Part shown: positions 1 to 6,187 of the stretch, in pieces
Numbering within the stretch: position 1 is the first letter of the stretch
How the letters are laid out: the number at the start of each line of letters is the position of its first letter
Assembly (NCBI RefSeq): GCF_934617235.1
Contig: NZ_CAKTTZ010000055.1
Location: 1 to 13,869 of the forward strand
DNA length: 13,869 nt
Reading direction: 5' to 3'
Source: an uncultured Ellagibacter sp.
GTDB lineage: Bacteria > Actinomycetota > Coriobacteriia > Coriobacteriales > Eggerthellaceae
Position numbers and translations under genes: made by a program
Notes under the pieces: model-generated
Told to the model about the DNA's origin: nothing
The model's database searches: none
The model's input: the letters and a program-made list of their open reading frames with translations, nothing else

Positions 1-460
1 TTAGGTAGGCGACCTCTGCCTCGAGCCTGCGGCAGCGCTCCTCGAGCTCCTGCTCGCGGGTGAGCTCGCGCGGCTTCGCCTTCGAGCCCTTGGGCCTGCC
101 CTTCGGCTTGGGCCGCAGCGCCTCCGCGCCGCCCTCGCGGTAGAGCCTGCACCATCGGTCGAGCGGCGCCATCGACATGATGCCGAACTCGGCCATCGCC
201 GCAGGCCTCGTCATGCCGTCTTCGACGACGGCCCTCGCAGCGGCGACCTTCTGCTCGTATGTGTACCTGGCCTGCTTGCCGTCCATGGTCAGCAGCACCT
301 CGCTTCCGAACGCGCGGTATACCTGCTGCCATTTTCTCACGGCCGCTTCCGGGACGGACAGCCTTTTTGCGGCCGCCGCGCGCCCTAAGCCATCCGCGAA
401 GAGCTCAGCCGCCAGCCTCCTCGTCTCGACACCGTGCTTCACCCTGAGGTCCGTGCGCAT
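1..460 (-). CDS. IS3-family transposase OrfA, 3' end cut by window edge
   Basis: This is the DNA-binding first reading frame of an IS3/IS150-type transposase. In this family OrfA binds the terminal repeats, and a programmed -1 frameshift joins it to the OrfB DDE catalytic part to make the active transposase. The visible 153 residues show an N-terminal helix-turn-helix (about 8-45), a second one (about 60-100), the basic stretch LRPKPKGRPKG, and the start of a Glu/Leu-rich coiled coil (LEERCRRLEAEVAYL) of the kind used for dimerisation. The ATG at 460-458 follows GGGAGG (473-468) at 7 nt, a good ribosome binding site that is itself the right arm of a perfect hairpin (468-499). No stop codon is reached in the window. 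OrfB and the frameshift site would lie to the left. Confidence 0.85.
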   Translation of the reverse strand, partial: MRTDLRVKHGVETRRLAAELFADGLGRAAAAKRLSVPEAAVRKWQQVYRAFGSEVLLTMDGKQARYTYEQKVAAARAVVEDGMTRPAAMAEFGIMSMAPLDRWCRLYREGGAEALRPKPKGRPKGSKAKPRELTREQELEERCRRLEAEVAYL

Positions 461-467
461 AAGAAAA

Positions 468-499
468 CCTCCCATTTCTCGTGTCCAAGAAATGGGAGG
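468..499 (-). repeat. Perfect hairpin at IS end covering the transposase ribosome binding site
   Basis: The 12-base arm CCTCCCATTTCT (468-479) and its exact complement AGAAATGGGAGG (488-499) are separated by 8 nt. One arm belongs to the terminal inverted repeat of the IS. The other holds the GGGAGG Shine-Dalgarno sequence of orfA. Transcripts entering the IS from outside would fold this stem and hide the ribosome binding site. Confidence 0.75.
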
Positions 500-567
500 C
501 AGTTCAAGAGGGGAGTTGGGCCTTTTCTTGCCCCTTTCCTGCCGCCGCTCAGGCCGCGGTCTGTCCT

Positions 568-590
568 CCTTCGGATCGAAGGGTATAATG
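568..590 (+). promoter_or_regulatory. Probable promoter of the MFS gene with a dyad in its spacer
   Basis: A perfect TATAAT lies at 584-589, about 100 bp before the MFS start codon. The hexamer 17 bp upstream (CTGTCC, 561-566) is a poor -35. The spacer contains the inverted repeat CCTTCG-GAT-CGAAGG (568-582), where a repressor or activator could sit. The implied leader (about 596-690) also has internal complementarity. The -10 is seen directly; its use is inferred. Confidence 0.4.
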
Positions 591-690
591 GGCGCTGCTT
601 GCGCGTCGGGCGGGGCTCCGACGCGAAACGTTCCTACTTAAGCGGTGAGATAGGTGCGTAGCGCCCCGGAGCACAGGAAGTGGGGCCATC

Positions 691-2064
691 ATGTCGTTGT
701 CCGAAAAAGGGCGCACGTACGCACTCTTCGCAATCGTCGTTTTGGCGTGCGCGCTCGGTTCGCTTACCCAGACGGTGATGAATTCCATGCTCGGCGGGGT
801 GGAGGTCGACTTCGGAGTAGGCGCGAGCGTCGGGCAGTGGCTCACGACGATCTACATGCTCGTGCTCGGCATCACCGTTCCGGCTGTGACGTTTTTGTCG
901 CAGCGGCTTTCCCTTCGCAATGTTGTTTTCCTGGCGCTGGGGCTGTTTCTTGCCGGCGGCGTCGTCGATGTGCTCGCCCCAACGTTTGAGGTGCTCGTCT
1001 TCGGGCGCGTGTTGCAGGCCGTCGGTGCGGGCATCACGCTTCCCGTCCTGCAGTCGATCGCGATGACGCGCTTTCCCAAAGGGCAAAACGGCACGGCGAT
1101 GGGCATCGCGGGCATCGCTATGGGGTTCGCCCCGAACATCGGCCCGCTCATCGGCGGCGCGCTTGTCGATTCGTGGGGCTGGCGCAGTTTCTTCTGGCTG
1201 TTCATCGCTATCGTCATCCTTTTGATTTTCGCCGCGTTTTCCCTGATTGAGCGCGAAGACGCCCCCATGCGCGACGCTCGGTTCGAAGGTGTGTCCTTCC
1301 TGTATTCCGCGCTCGGCTTCGGTGGCCTTCTGCTCGCCTTCTCGAACGCGGCGAGTTTGGGCGCGCAAAGCCCGCTTGTATGGGTGCCGGCGCTCGTGGG
1401 CGTGGTGTGCCTCGTGCTTTTTGTGGAACGCCAAAAGCGCATCGAGCATCCGCTCATCAGCATGCGTATCTTCGAGTCGTCCCATTTCCGCATAAGCTTC
1501 ATCGCGCAGAATTGCCTGTTCGCGTCGTTCATGGGAATCACGCTGATCGTGCCGTTGTACGTGCAGGGGCTCTGCGGAGGAAGCGCGGTCGAGGCCGGAC
1601 TCGTGTTCATCCCCGCGACCATTCTCGCTGTGGTGGTGAATCCTCTTGCGGGCATCCTCTCCGACAAGGTGGGCGCGCGGCCGGTGGTGCTCGTCGCGGC
1701 GGTGCTTCTCGCAGTGGGCGCCGTGTCCATGGCGTTCATGGACGAGAACGCGCCGCTTTGGATGACGACGCTCTTGCAGACGGTTCGCGGCATGGGAGTG
1801 AGCGCGCTTATCGGGCCCTTGAACTCGTGGGGCATGAGCGGGCTTCCGCGGGGAATCATGATGGATGCGAGCGCGTTTTTCGCGGCGGTGCGCCAGGCAT
1901 GCGCGTCGCTCGGCACGGCGATTATGGTGCTTGCGATCACGTCGCTTTCCGTTGTTGCCCAATCGGGCGCGATAAGCTTGGCGCTCGCTTACCAGGCGGC
2001 GTTCGGCATCTCGGCTGTGCTTGCGGCTTGCGTGCTCGTCGTGGCGATCGCGAAAGTGCGCTAG
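691..2064 (+). CDS. MFS multidrug efflux transporter, DHA2 (EmrB/QacA/LmrB-like) family
   Basis: This is a proton-driven exporter in the cytoplasmic membrane, predicted to expel drugs or other hydrophobic compounds; the true substrate cannot be read from sequence. The 457-residue protein is almost entirely hydrophobic helices. Family marks are FGRVLQAVGAG (about 104-114, motif B), GIAGIAMGFAPNIGPLIGG (about 138-156, the antiporter motif C) and SWGWRSFFWL just after it. In helix 1 the usual acidic motif (LDxTIVNVALP) reads SLTQTVMNSML. The Asp is missing, as in the LmrB-like branch where I recall LNQT at this place. Start: ATG at 691 with AGGAAG (675-680) 10 nt upstream. It stands alone between the IS end and a lipoprotein gene in the same direction. 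A weak stem follows the stop. No TetR- or MarR-type regulator lies next to it. Membership in the family is certain; the substrate is unknown. Confidence 0.9.
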   Translation: MSLSEKGRTYALFAIVVLACALGSLTQTVMNSMLGGVEVDFGVGASVGQWLTTIYMLVLGITVPAVTFLSQRLSLRNVVFLALGLFLAGGVVDVLAPTFEVLVFGRVLQAVGAGITLPVLQSIAMTRFPKGQNGTAMGIAGIAMGFAPNIGPLIGGALVDSWGWRSFFWLFIAIVILLIFAAFSLIEREDAPMRDARFEGVSFLYSALGFGGLLLAFSNAASLGAQSPLVWVPALVGVVCLVLFVERQKRIEHPLISMRIFESSHFRISFIAQNCLFASFMGITLIVPLYVQGLCGGSAVEAGLVFIPATILAVVVNPLAGILSDKVGARPVVLVAAVLLAVGAVSMAFMDENAPLWMTTLLQTVRGMGVSALIGPLNSWGMSGLPRGIMMDASAFFAAVRQACASLGTAIMVLAITSLSVVAQSGAISLALAYQAAFGISAVLAACVLVVAIAKVR

Positions 2065-2089
2065 GCGGGTCGCGCGCTGTCCCTGCGCT

Positions 2090-2134
2090 GGGGGGAGTTG
2101 CATGTGCAGGCTGCCCTTCGCCACTCCCCTTGTT
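2090..2134 (+). terminator. Weak candidate terminator after the MFS gene
   Basis: GGGGAGT (2092-2098) pairs exactly with ACTCCCC (2123-2129), and two G-T wobbles extend the stem outward. The 24-nt loop can itself fold. The tail TTGTT is a poor T-run, so termination here may be partial. Confidence 0.4.
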
Positions 2135-2347
2135 CGCGGGTTGCGCACGCCCCAGTCGCCGTCGCTGCCAGGCGGTTGGTCAGGTGATTCTCCCCGCGGC
2201 GCTTTCCCGCTCCGCCACCCGCGTTCCCTAAGGCTTTGGACTTGCAGGGGAGGGACGTTCGCATAATTGGGCCTTCGGGTGCTTCATGTGAGGCCTCTTT
2301 TCGCAGATGCTTTATAAAGAAGGATGGCCCCTGCGGAAAGGAACCCC
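2135..2347. other. GC-rich intergenic stretch upstream of the lipoprotein gene
   Basis: I see no gene here. The only promoter-like hexamers are TTGGAC (2236-2241), TTGCAG (2242-2247), CATAAT (2262-2267) and TATAAA (2313-2318), and no pair has both good matches and good spacing. I checked the C-rich part around 2180-2230 for tRNA and SRP RNA signatures and found none. The lipoprotein promoter is probably between 2230 and 2320. Confidence 0.4.
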
Positions 2348-3100
2348 ATGAAAGTCACTCGACGACATATCGGTTGGCACAGATCGAAGGCCCTGGCGGT
2401 TTTGGTTGTCGCGTGTTGCGCGGCGGTGCTCACGTTTTCCCTCGCGGGCTGTGGCGGAAACGACGGTGGTGGCGCGGCGGCGAAGAAGGAGCCCGCCGCG
2501 AACGTGCATCCTCGAATGATCGAGACGGGCGGCCCGAACGACTACGGCGAGCCGAGCGGGACGAACGATATGTGGTACGTGGACGGCGACAAGTCGAAGG
2601 GCGGCCTGTACTTCGAGAACTTCTATTATCCCCAGGCCGTGTTCGTCGACGCCGACGGCACGATCACCGAGCCCGGCAGCGCGAAGGTCGAGGACAAGCA
2701 TCTGCGTCCCGAAAAGACCGCTGACCGCGATTACGACATCGTGTTCAACGACGTGATGACCTGCTACGACTACGTGACCGAGACGTGGTACATCCGCGGT
2801 GACGGCGATGTTGCCAAGTACGAGAAGCTGGTCGCGGACACTTCTTGGGCCGACAAGGACGACCCCGAGAACAACTACTTCACGCTGAACGCCGATGGCA
2901 CGGTCGACGCTGGTCCTAAGTGCAGCAATTTCGAAAAATGGGAGGTGACGGCGGTCGATCGTATCACCATCTATTTCAAGTCTTTCGATTACGAGAACGC
3001 TGACGGCGGCGACTTCATCTACAACTTCTATTACGACGGCGACAAGGTGGTCAAGCTCGACTGGGGCGACGGCGTCGTTGGCTGCTACCTCAGGAAGTAG
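2348..3100 (+). CDS. Secreted lipoprotein of unknown function
   Basis: This is a 250-residue exported lipoprotein. The N-terminus has basic residues (RRHIGWHRSK), a hydrophobic core (about 15-31) and the lipobox LAGC with the acylated Cys at position 35. A flexible Gly/Ala/Lys linker (about 36-50) would tether the domain to the outer face of the membrane. The mature part is acidic and rich in Tyr, Phe, Trp and Asp, with alternating patterns (for example YFENFYYPQAVFVDADG and ITIYFKSFDYENADGGDF) that suggest beta strands, possibly a small beta-sandwich or barrel. Several DxDG-like turns could bind calcium, but this is speculation. Start: ATG 2348, preceded by GGAAAGGA at about 5 nt. An in-frame ATG at 2324 has no such site. 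Cysteines in the mature part (near CYDY, KCSN and GCYLRK) could form disulfides. I do not recognise the family. It has its own terminator. Confidence 0.85.
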   Translation: MKVTRRHIGWHRSKALAVLVVACCAAVLTFSLAGCGGNDGGGAAAKKEPAANVHPRMIETGGPNDYGEPSGTNDMWYVDGDKSKGGLYFENFYYPQAVFVDADGTITEPGSAKVEDKHLRPEKTADRDYDIVFNDVMTCYDYVTETWYIRGDGDVAKYEKLVADTSWADKDDPENNYFTLNADGTVDAGPKCSNFEKWEVTAVDRITIYFKSFDYENADGGDFIYNFYYDGDKVVKLDWGDGVVGCYLRK

Positions 3101-3140
3101 CGCGCGCCGAAACGGCTGAAGCGCAAGGGAATTTCGTTTA

Positions 3141-3170
3141 AGGGCGCCTCACGTGGGCGCCCTTTCATTT
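3141..3170 (+). terminator. Rho-independent terminator of the lipoprotein gene
   Basis: Perfect 8-bp stem AGGGCGCC (3141-3148) and GGCGCCCT (3156-3163) with a 7-nt loop, followed by TTCATTT. It sits 40 bp after the lipoprotein stop and separates that gene from the ABC-F gene. Confidence 0.85.
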
Positions 3171-3177
3171 GGGAATC

Positions 3178-3276
3178 TTGCCTGCATGCGGTATCCTCTC
3201 ATGATGGAAAAACGCACGGCGGGCGAGACCGCGTGCAAATCGAATGCGGCGGGGCGTCTCGCGTGGCGCTCCGCGA
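3178..3276 (+). promoter_or_regulatory. ABC-F promoter/leader region with alternative stems
   Basis: A weak promoter reads TTGCCT (3178-3183), 16 bp, CATGAT (3200-3205). Downstream, GCACGGCGG (3214-3222) pairs with CCGCGTGC (3229-3236) with one bulge, and TCGCG (3259-3263) pairs with CGCGA (3272-3276) just before the ribosome binding site. GCGAGAC (3223-3229) is also exactly complementary to GTCTCGC (3256-3262), which would compete with both stems. The pairings are seen directly; a regulatory role is inference. Confidence 0.3.
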
Positions 3277-3292
3277 ACGAAGGACGAATGGT

Positions 3293-5128
3293 ATGGCGTT
3301 TCTGCTTGGTTGTGAGAAGGCGCGGGTCGAGTTCCCCACGAAAACGGTGTTCGAGGAAGTCTCCCTCGGGCTTGACGAGGGCGACCGTATCGGTGTCGTC
3401 GGAAAGAACGGCGACGGGAAGTCCACGCTGCTTTCTTTGCTTGCAGGCATCATCGAGCCTGATGAGGGCCGCGTGATTCGCACGCGCGGCGTTCGCGTGG
3501 GTGTTCTTGGGCAGGCGGATACGCTCTTTGACGACGACACGGTGGAACATGCCGTGGTGGGCGATACCCCCGAATACGAATGGGCGGGAGACGCCCGTAT
3601 CCGTGACATCATCTCGGGGCTTGCGGCCGATATCCCCTGGCAGGGACGCGTGGGCGACCTGTCGGGCGGGCAGCGCCGCCGGGTTGATCTGGCTCGCCTG
3701 CTCATCGGCGACTGGGATGTGCTCATGCTCGACGAGCCCACCAACCATTTGGACATGCGCGGCATCACCTGGCTCGCGCACCATCTGAAGGCGCGCTGGA
3801 AGCACGGGACGGGCGCGCTTTTGGTGGTCACGCACGATCGCTGGTTCCTCGATGAGGTTTGCCTCTCGATGTGGGAAGTGCACGACCGTAAGATCGACCC
3901 GTTCGAGGGCGGCTTCTCTGCGTATATCCAGCAACGCGTCGAGCGCGATCGCCAAGCTCAGGTGGCCGAGCAGCGCCGCCAGAACCAGCTGCGTCGTGAG
4001 CTCGCGTGGCTTGCCCGTGGCGCGCAGGCGCGTTCGACCAAACCGAAGTTCCGCATCGACGCCGCCCGCGAGCTGATTGCCGACGTGCCGCCGCTGCGCA
4101 ATACGCTCGAGCTCAAGCGGATGGCGGTTGCGCGCTTGGGCAAGCAGGTGGTCGATTTAACCGACGTGACCGTGCGCCTTGGCGAGAAAACCGTGCTCGA
4201 CGATGTGTCGTGGATTATCGGACCTGGTGACCGCTTCGGTATCGTTGGCGAAAACGGCGCGGGCAAGACCACGCTTCTGAAGGTGATCGAGGGTGCGCTC
4301 GCTCCGAGTGCGGGACGTGTGAAGATCGGCAAGACGGTGAAGTTCGCCGTGCTGTCGCAGCACCTCGATGGCCTGGTGAAACTGGGAAGCGATCGCGTGC
4401 GCGAGGTTATCGGCCGCTATTCGCGCCGCGTTATGCTCGACGGCAAGGAAGCCACACCTGCGCAGCTGCTCGAGCGCCTCGGGTTCACGCGCGACGACTT
4501 GAACGAGCCGGTGTGCGATTTGTCGGGCGGGCAAAAGCGTCGCCTTGCGCTCATGCTCATCCTGCTCGACGAACCGAACGTGCTCATCTTGGACGAGCCG
4601 GGCAACGATCTGGACACCGACATGCTCGCGCAGGTGGAAGATCTGCTCGACGGGTGGCCCGGCACGCTGCTTTTGGTCACGCACGACCGCTATCTCATGG
4701 AGCGCGTAACTGACAATCAATATGCGCTGATCAACGGGAAGATTCGTCATCTGCCGCGCGGTGTTGACGAGTATCTGGAACTTGTGGGGCGCACCACCGA
4801 CGAGCGTGGCGGCGTAGTTTCCGCATCAAGTGGGAAGGCGAACGCTCCTAAGCAATCTTCGGCGTCGACGGGAGAGCAGGCGGTGGGTGTGGCGTCGAAG
4901 CTTTCGGGCGGCGAAATCCGCGCGCTTCGGAAAACGATGGCGTCGGCCGAACGCAAGATGGACACGTTGCACGGTAAGATCGAGGGCATCCATCAGGCGA
5001 TGACCGAAGTCGATCCGTCCGATTACGTGAAGCTCGGCGATATGCAGAAGGAAATCAAGGAAATCGAGGCGCAGATCGAAGCGCTCGAAGAAGAGTGGAT
5101 GGAAGCTGCGGAAGCCCTCGGCGAGTAA
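3293..5128 (+). CDS. uup: ABC-F family ATPase, Uup-like
   Basis: This is a soluble ATPase with two fused nucleotide-binding domains and no membrane part. ABC-F proteins act on the ribosome as translation factors or antibiotic-protection proteins, and the Uup branch is linked to stalled ribosomes and transposon excision in other bacteria. In 611 residues: Walker A1 GKNGDGKST (37-45), signature LSGGQ (123-127), Walker B VLMLDEPTNH (143-152), a charged interdomain linker (about 205-290), Walker A2 GENGAGKTT (319-327), signature LSGGQ (410-414), Walker B VLILDEPGND (430-439), and a C-terminal Glu/Lys-rich coiled coil (about 540-611), which is the Uup hallmark. Start: ATG 3293, preceded by AAGGA at about 8 nt. 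An earlier in-frame ATG at 3233 has no good site and adds no conserved sequence. The second Walker B reads EPGN where EPTN is usual. Housekeeping Uup is more likely than a resistance factor, but the sequence does not exclude the latter. Confidence 0.88.
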   Translation: MAFLLGCEKARVEFPTKTVFEEVSLGLDEGDRIGVVGKNGDGKSTLLSLLAGIIEPDEGRVIRTRGVRVGVLGQADTLFDDDTVEHAVVGDTPEYEWAGDARIRDIISGLAADIPWQGRVGDLSGGQRRRVDLARLLIGDWDVLMLDEPTNHLDMRGITWLAHHLKARWKHGTGALLVVTHDRWFLDEVCLSMWEVHDRKIDPFEGGFSAYIQQRVERDRQAQVAEQRRQNQLRRELAWLARGAQARSTKPKFRIDAARELIADVPPLRNTLELKRMAVARLGKQVVDLTDVTVRLGEKTVLDDVSWIIGPGDRFGIVGENGAGKTTLLKVIEGALAPSAGRVKIGKTVKFAVLSQHLDGLVKLGSDRVREVIGRYSRRVMLDGKEATPAQLLERLGFTRDDLNEPVCDLSGGQKRRLALMLILLDEPNVLILDEPGNDLDTDMLAQVEDLLDGWPGTLLLVTHDRYLMERVTDNQYALINGKIRHLPRGVDEYLELVGRTTDERGGVVSASSGKANAPKQSSASTGEQAVGVASKLSGGEIRALRKTMASAERKMDTLHGKIEGIHQAMTEVDPSDYVKLGDMQKEIKEIEAQIEALEEEWMEAAEALGE

Positions 5129-5162
5129 CCGCTTTTGGGGCGCGGCCCCCTCGCAACCAACC

Positions 5163-6056
5163 CTACGCGCGCGAGGAAAGGCTTGCGATCAACTTCGCTT
5201 CCGCGTCGCGGTTAGGCGAAGCGCACGCTTGCGCAAAAGGCAGATTCTCCGGATCAAGGCACTGTTCGATCGGCACGCTGATCGGGTGGAAAAGCACTTC
5301 AAGATCGCGACCGCGCTCGGCAGCTCGCGCTTCCATGTCGGCAATCAAGTCGGGTGTGGTTTTCTGCATGCGCCCCGAAAGCACGATGCCGGAAAAATCG
5401 GCAACGTGGCTTCCCCCCTCCAAATCCTTGCGACAGTGCGGGGCGAGAAGGGCGAGCAGCGCGTCTTTCACGAGGTTGACAGGCGAAATCGCAGCGATAC
5501 GACGCGGGCTTTTAAGATGCGGGCCGATCGGCTCCACGGGAAGGCGCGCAGTCGTGACCAGGCAGTCGGTGCGGCGGCAAGCGGCCAGGAGAGCGTCGTG
5601 CACGAGGGGCACCATGTGCGTGTGCTGGTGCGTATCGACGCGGAGACTGCACCGCTGGTCGGGGAAGGCCTCGAGGTAGCGCTTGATCTGCTCGCTGAAT
5701 TCGCGGGCAAGCTGTTCGCGAATGCCGTCGCGGTCGGTGGCGTGGAGTGTGGACGCCGACAGGTACCCCATAAACGAATGGGAGAAAGTACCGCGTTCGT
5801 TTACCAGCAGCGGCACGTCGTCGGGGTTGGAAACGGGATGCCCTTCCACGATGTTGAGGTGCAATCCAAGTTTCATCTTCCCCGCGTTGACGAAGGGGCG
5901 AACGAGCTCGGCGCACTCTTCGAATGCGGGGCTGTTCGCGAACATGCTCATGCTCGAAAGTGCTCCACGACCGCCGCATGCATCCGAAAGTTCAAGAATG
6001 GCCTTCGATTGTTCGACGGTAATCCCGAAGTCGTCTGCGTGAATGATGAGCGCCAC
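5163..6056 (-). CDS. ChbG/YdjC-family carbohydrate deacetylase
   Basis: This is a metal-dependent deacetylase family that removes acetyl groups from N-acetylated sugars; ChbG acts on chito-oligosaccharides and HpnK on hopanoid sugars. The 297-residue protein has the family motifs HADDFG (6-11, Asp metal ligand), GLHLNIVEG (His about 66) and DTHQHTHMVP (about 141-150, His ligands), so the active site looks intact. There is no signal peptide, so it should act in the cytoplasm. I prefer the GTG at 6056 because AAGGGGAGG lies directly before it. The ATG at 6071 would add five residues and has no ribosome binding site. Short spacings of 3-4 nt are also seen for the neighbouring glycosyltransferase and purine permease. 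It is divergent from the glycosyltransferase and shares a control region with a perfect dyad, which suggests a common envelope-glycan role (inference). It converges on the ABC-F gene with only 34 bp between them. Confidence 0.85.
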   Translation of the reverse strand: MALIIHADDFGITVEQSKAILELSDACGGRGALSSMSMFANSPAFEECAELVRPFVNAGKMKLGLHLNIVEGHPVSNPDDVPLLVNERGTFSHSFMGYLSASTLHATDRDGIREQLAREFSEQIKRYLEAFPDQRCSLRVDTHQHTHMVPLVHDALLAACRRTDCLVTTARLPVEPIGPHLKSPRRIAAISPVNLVKDALLALLAPHCRKDLEGGSHVADFSGIVLSGRMQKTTPDLIADMEARAAERGRDLEVLFHPISVPIEQCLDPENLPFAQACASPNRDAEAKLIASLSSRA

Positions 6057-6086
6057 AAGCCTCCCCTTCATGTTCGTGCGCGGTGT

Positions 6087-6118
6087 TTGTCTTCAAAACG
6101 CTATCTTTTTGAAGACAA
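6087..6118. promoter_or_regulatory. Perfect 12-bp dyad between divergent genes, candidate operator
   Basis: TTGTCTTCAAAA (6087-6098) and its exact complement TTTTGAAGACAA (6107-6118) flank an 8-bp centre. This AT-rich site lies in the 131-bp gap between the deacetylase and the glycosyltransferase. Its right arm contains the -35 of the likely glycosyltransferase promoter. Its centre contains a weak -10 (GATAGC on the minus strand) that could pair with TTGCCT (6127-6122, minus) for the deacetylase. A dimeric regulator here could control both genes. Confidence 0.55.
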
Positions 6119-6137
6119 GCTAGGCAAACGAAATAAT
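6109..6137 (+). promoter_or_regulatory. Probable glycosyltransferase promoter
   Basis: TTGAAG (6109-6114), a 17-bp spacer and AATAAT (6132-6137), in an AT-rich patch of an otherwise GC-rich window. The expected transcript start is about 45 bp before the ATG at 6188. Confidence 0.5.
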
Positions 6138-6187
6138 AGTACTCTCATGCAGGCGCATTGTTGGGGATCGATTGTTCGGGAGGGTTC

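Larger units (their letters stand above)
1..506 (-). mobile_element. IS3-family (IS150-group) insertion sequence, left part only
   Basis: The element ends at about 506. Read on the minus strand from there, the terminal repeat begins TGAACTGCCTCCCATTTCTT and continues GGAC. This closely follows the IS150 left-end pattern as I remember it (TG, ACTG, CCCATTT, TTGGAC). The orfA gene starts inside, in the expected orientation. The rest of the element, including the orfB integrase-type transposase and the other terminal repeat, lies beyond the left edge, so completeness and target duplication cannot be judged. The family call rests on the two helix-turn-helix units of orfA plus the repeat. Confidence 0.8.

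Noticed and set aside
588..641. Possible 17-codon leader peptide before the efflux pump
   Set aside because: Its ATG overlaps the TATAAT box, so the likely transcript starts downstream of it, and it has no ribosome binding site.
634..2148. Long open frame on the minus strand opposite the MFS gene
   Set aside because: Its product is an Arg/His/Glu-rich shadow without domains, caused by the GC-rich codon bias of the real gene on the other strand.
2160..2260. Possible tRNA or SRP RNA in the gap before the lipoprotein
   Set aside because: Fragments such as GGTCAGG and GGAACGCGGG on either strand recalled these RNAs, but the SRP GGAAGGAAGCAGC core and a tRNA T-loop with acceptor pairing are absent.
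3412..3430. Asp in the first Walker A (GKNGDGKST) of the ABC-F protein as a defect
   Set aside because: The variable position of the P-loop tolerates Asp, and the invariant Gly, Lys and Ser/Thr are all present.
5137..5149. GGGGC-GCG-GCCCC hairpin between the ABC-F and deacetylase genes as a terminator
   Set aside because: The stem is only 5 bp and no T-run follows on either strand; the T residues lie on the wrong side.
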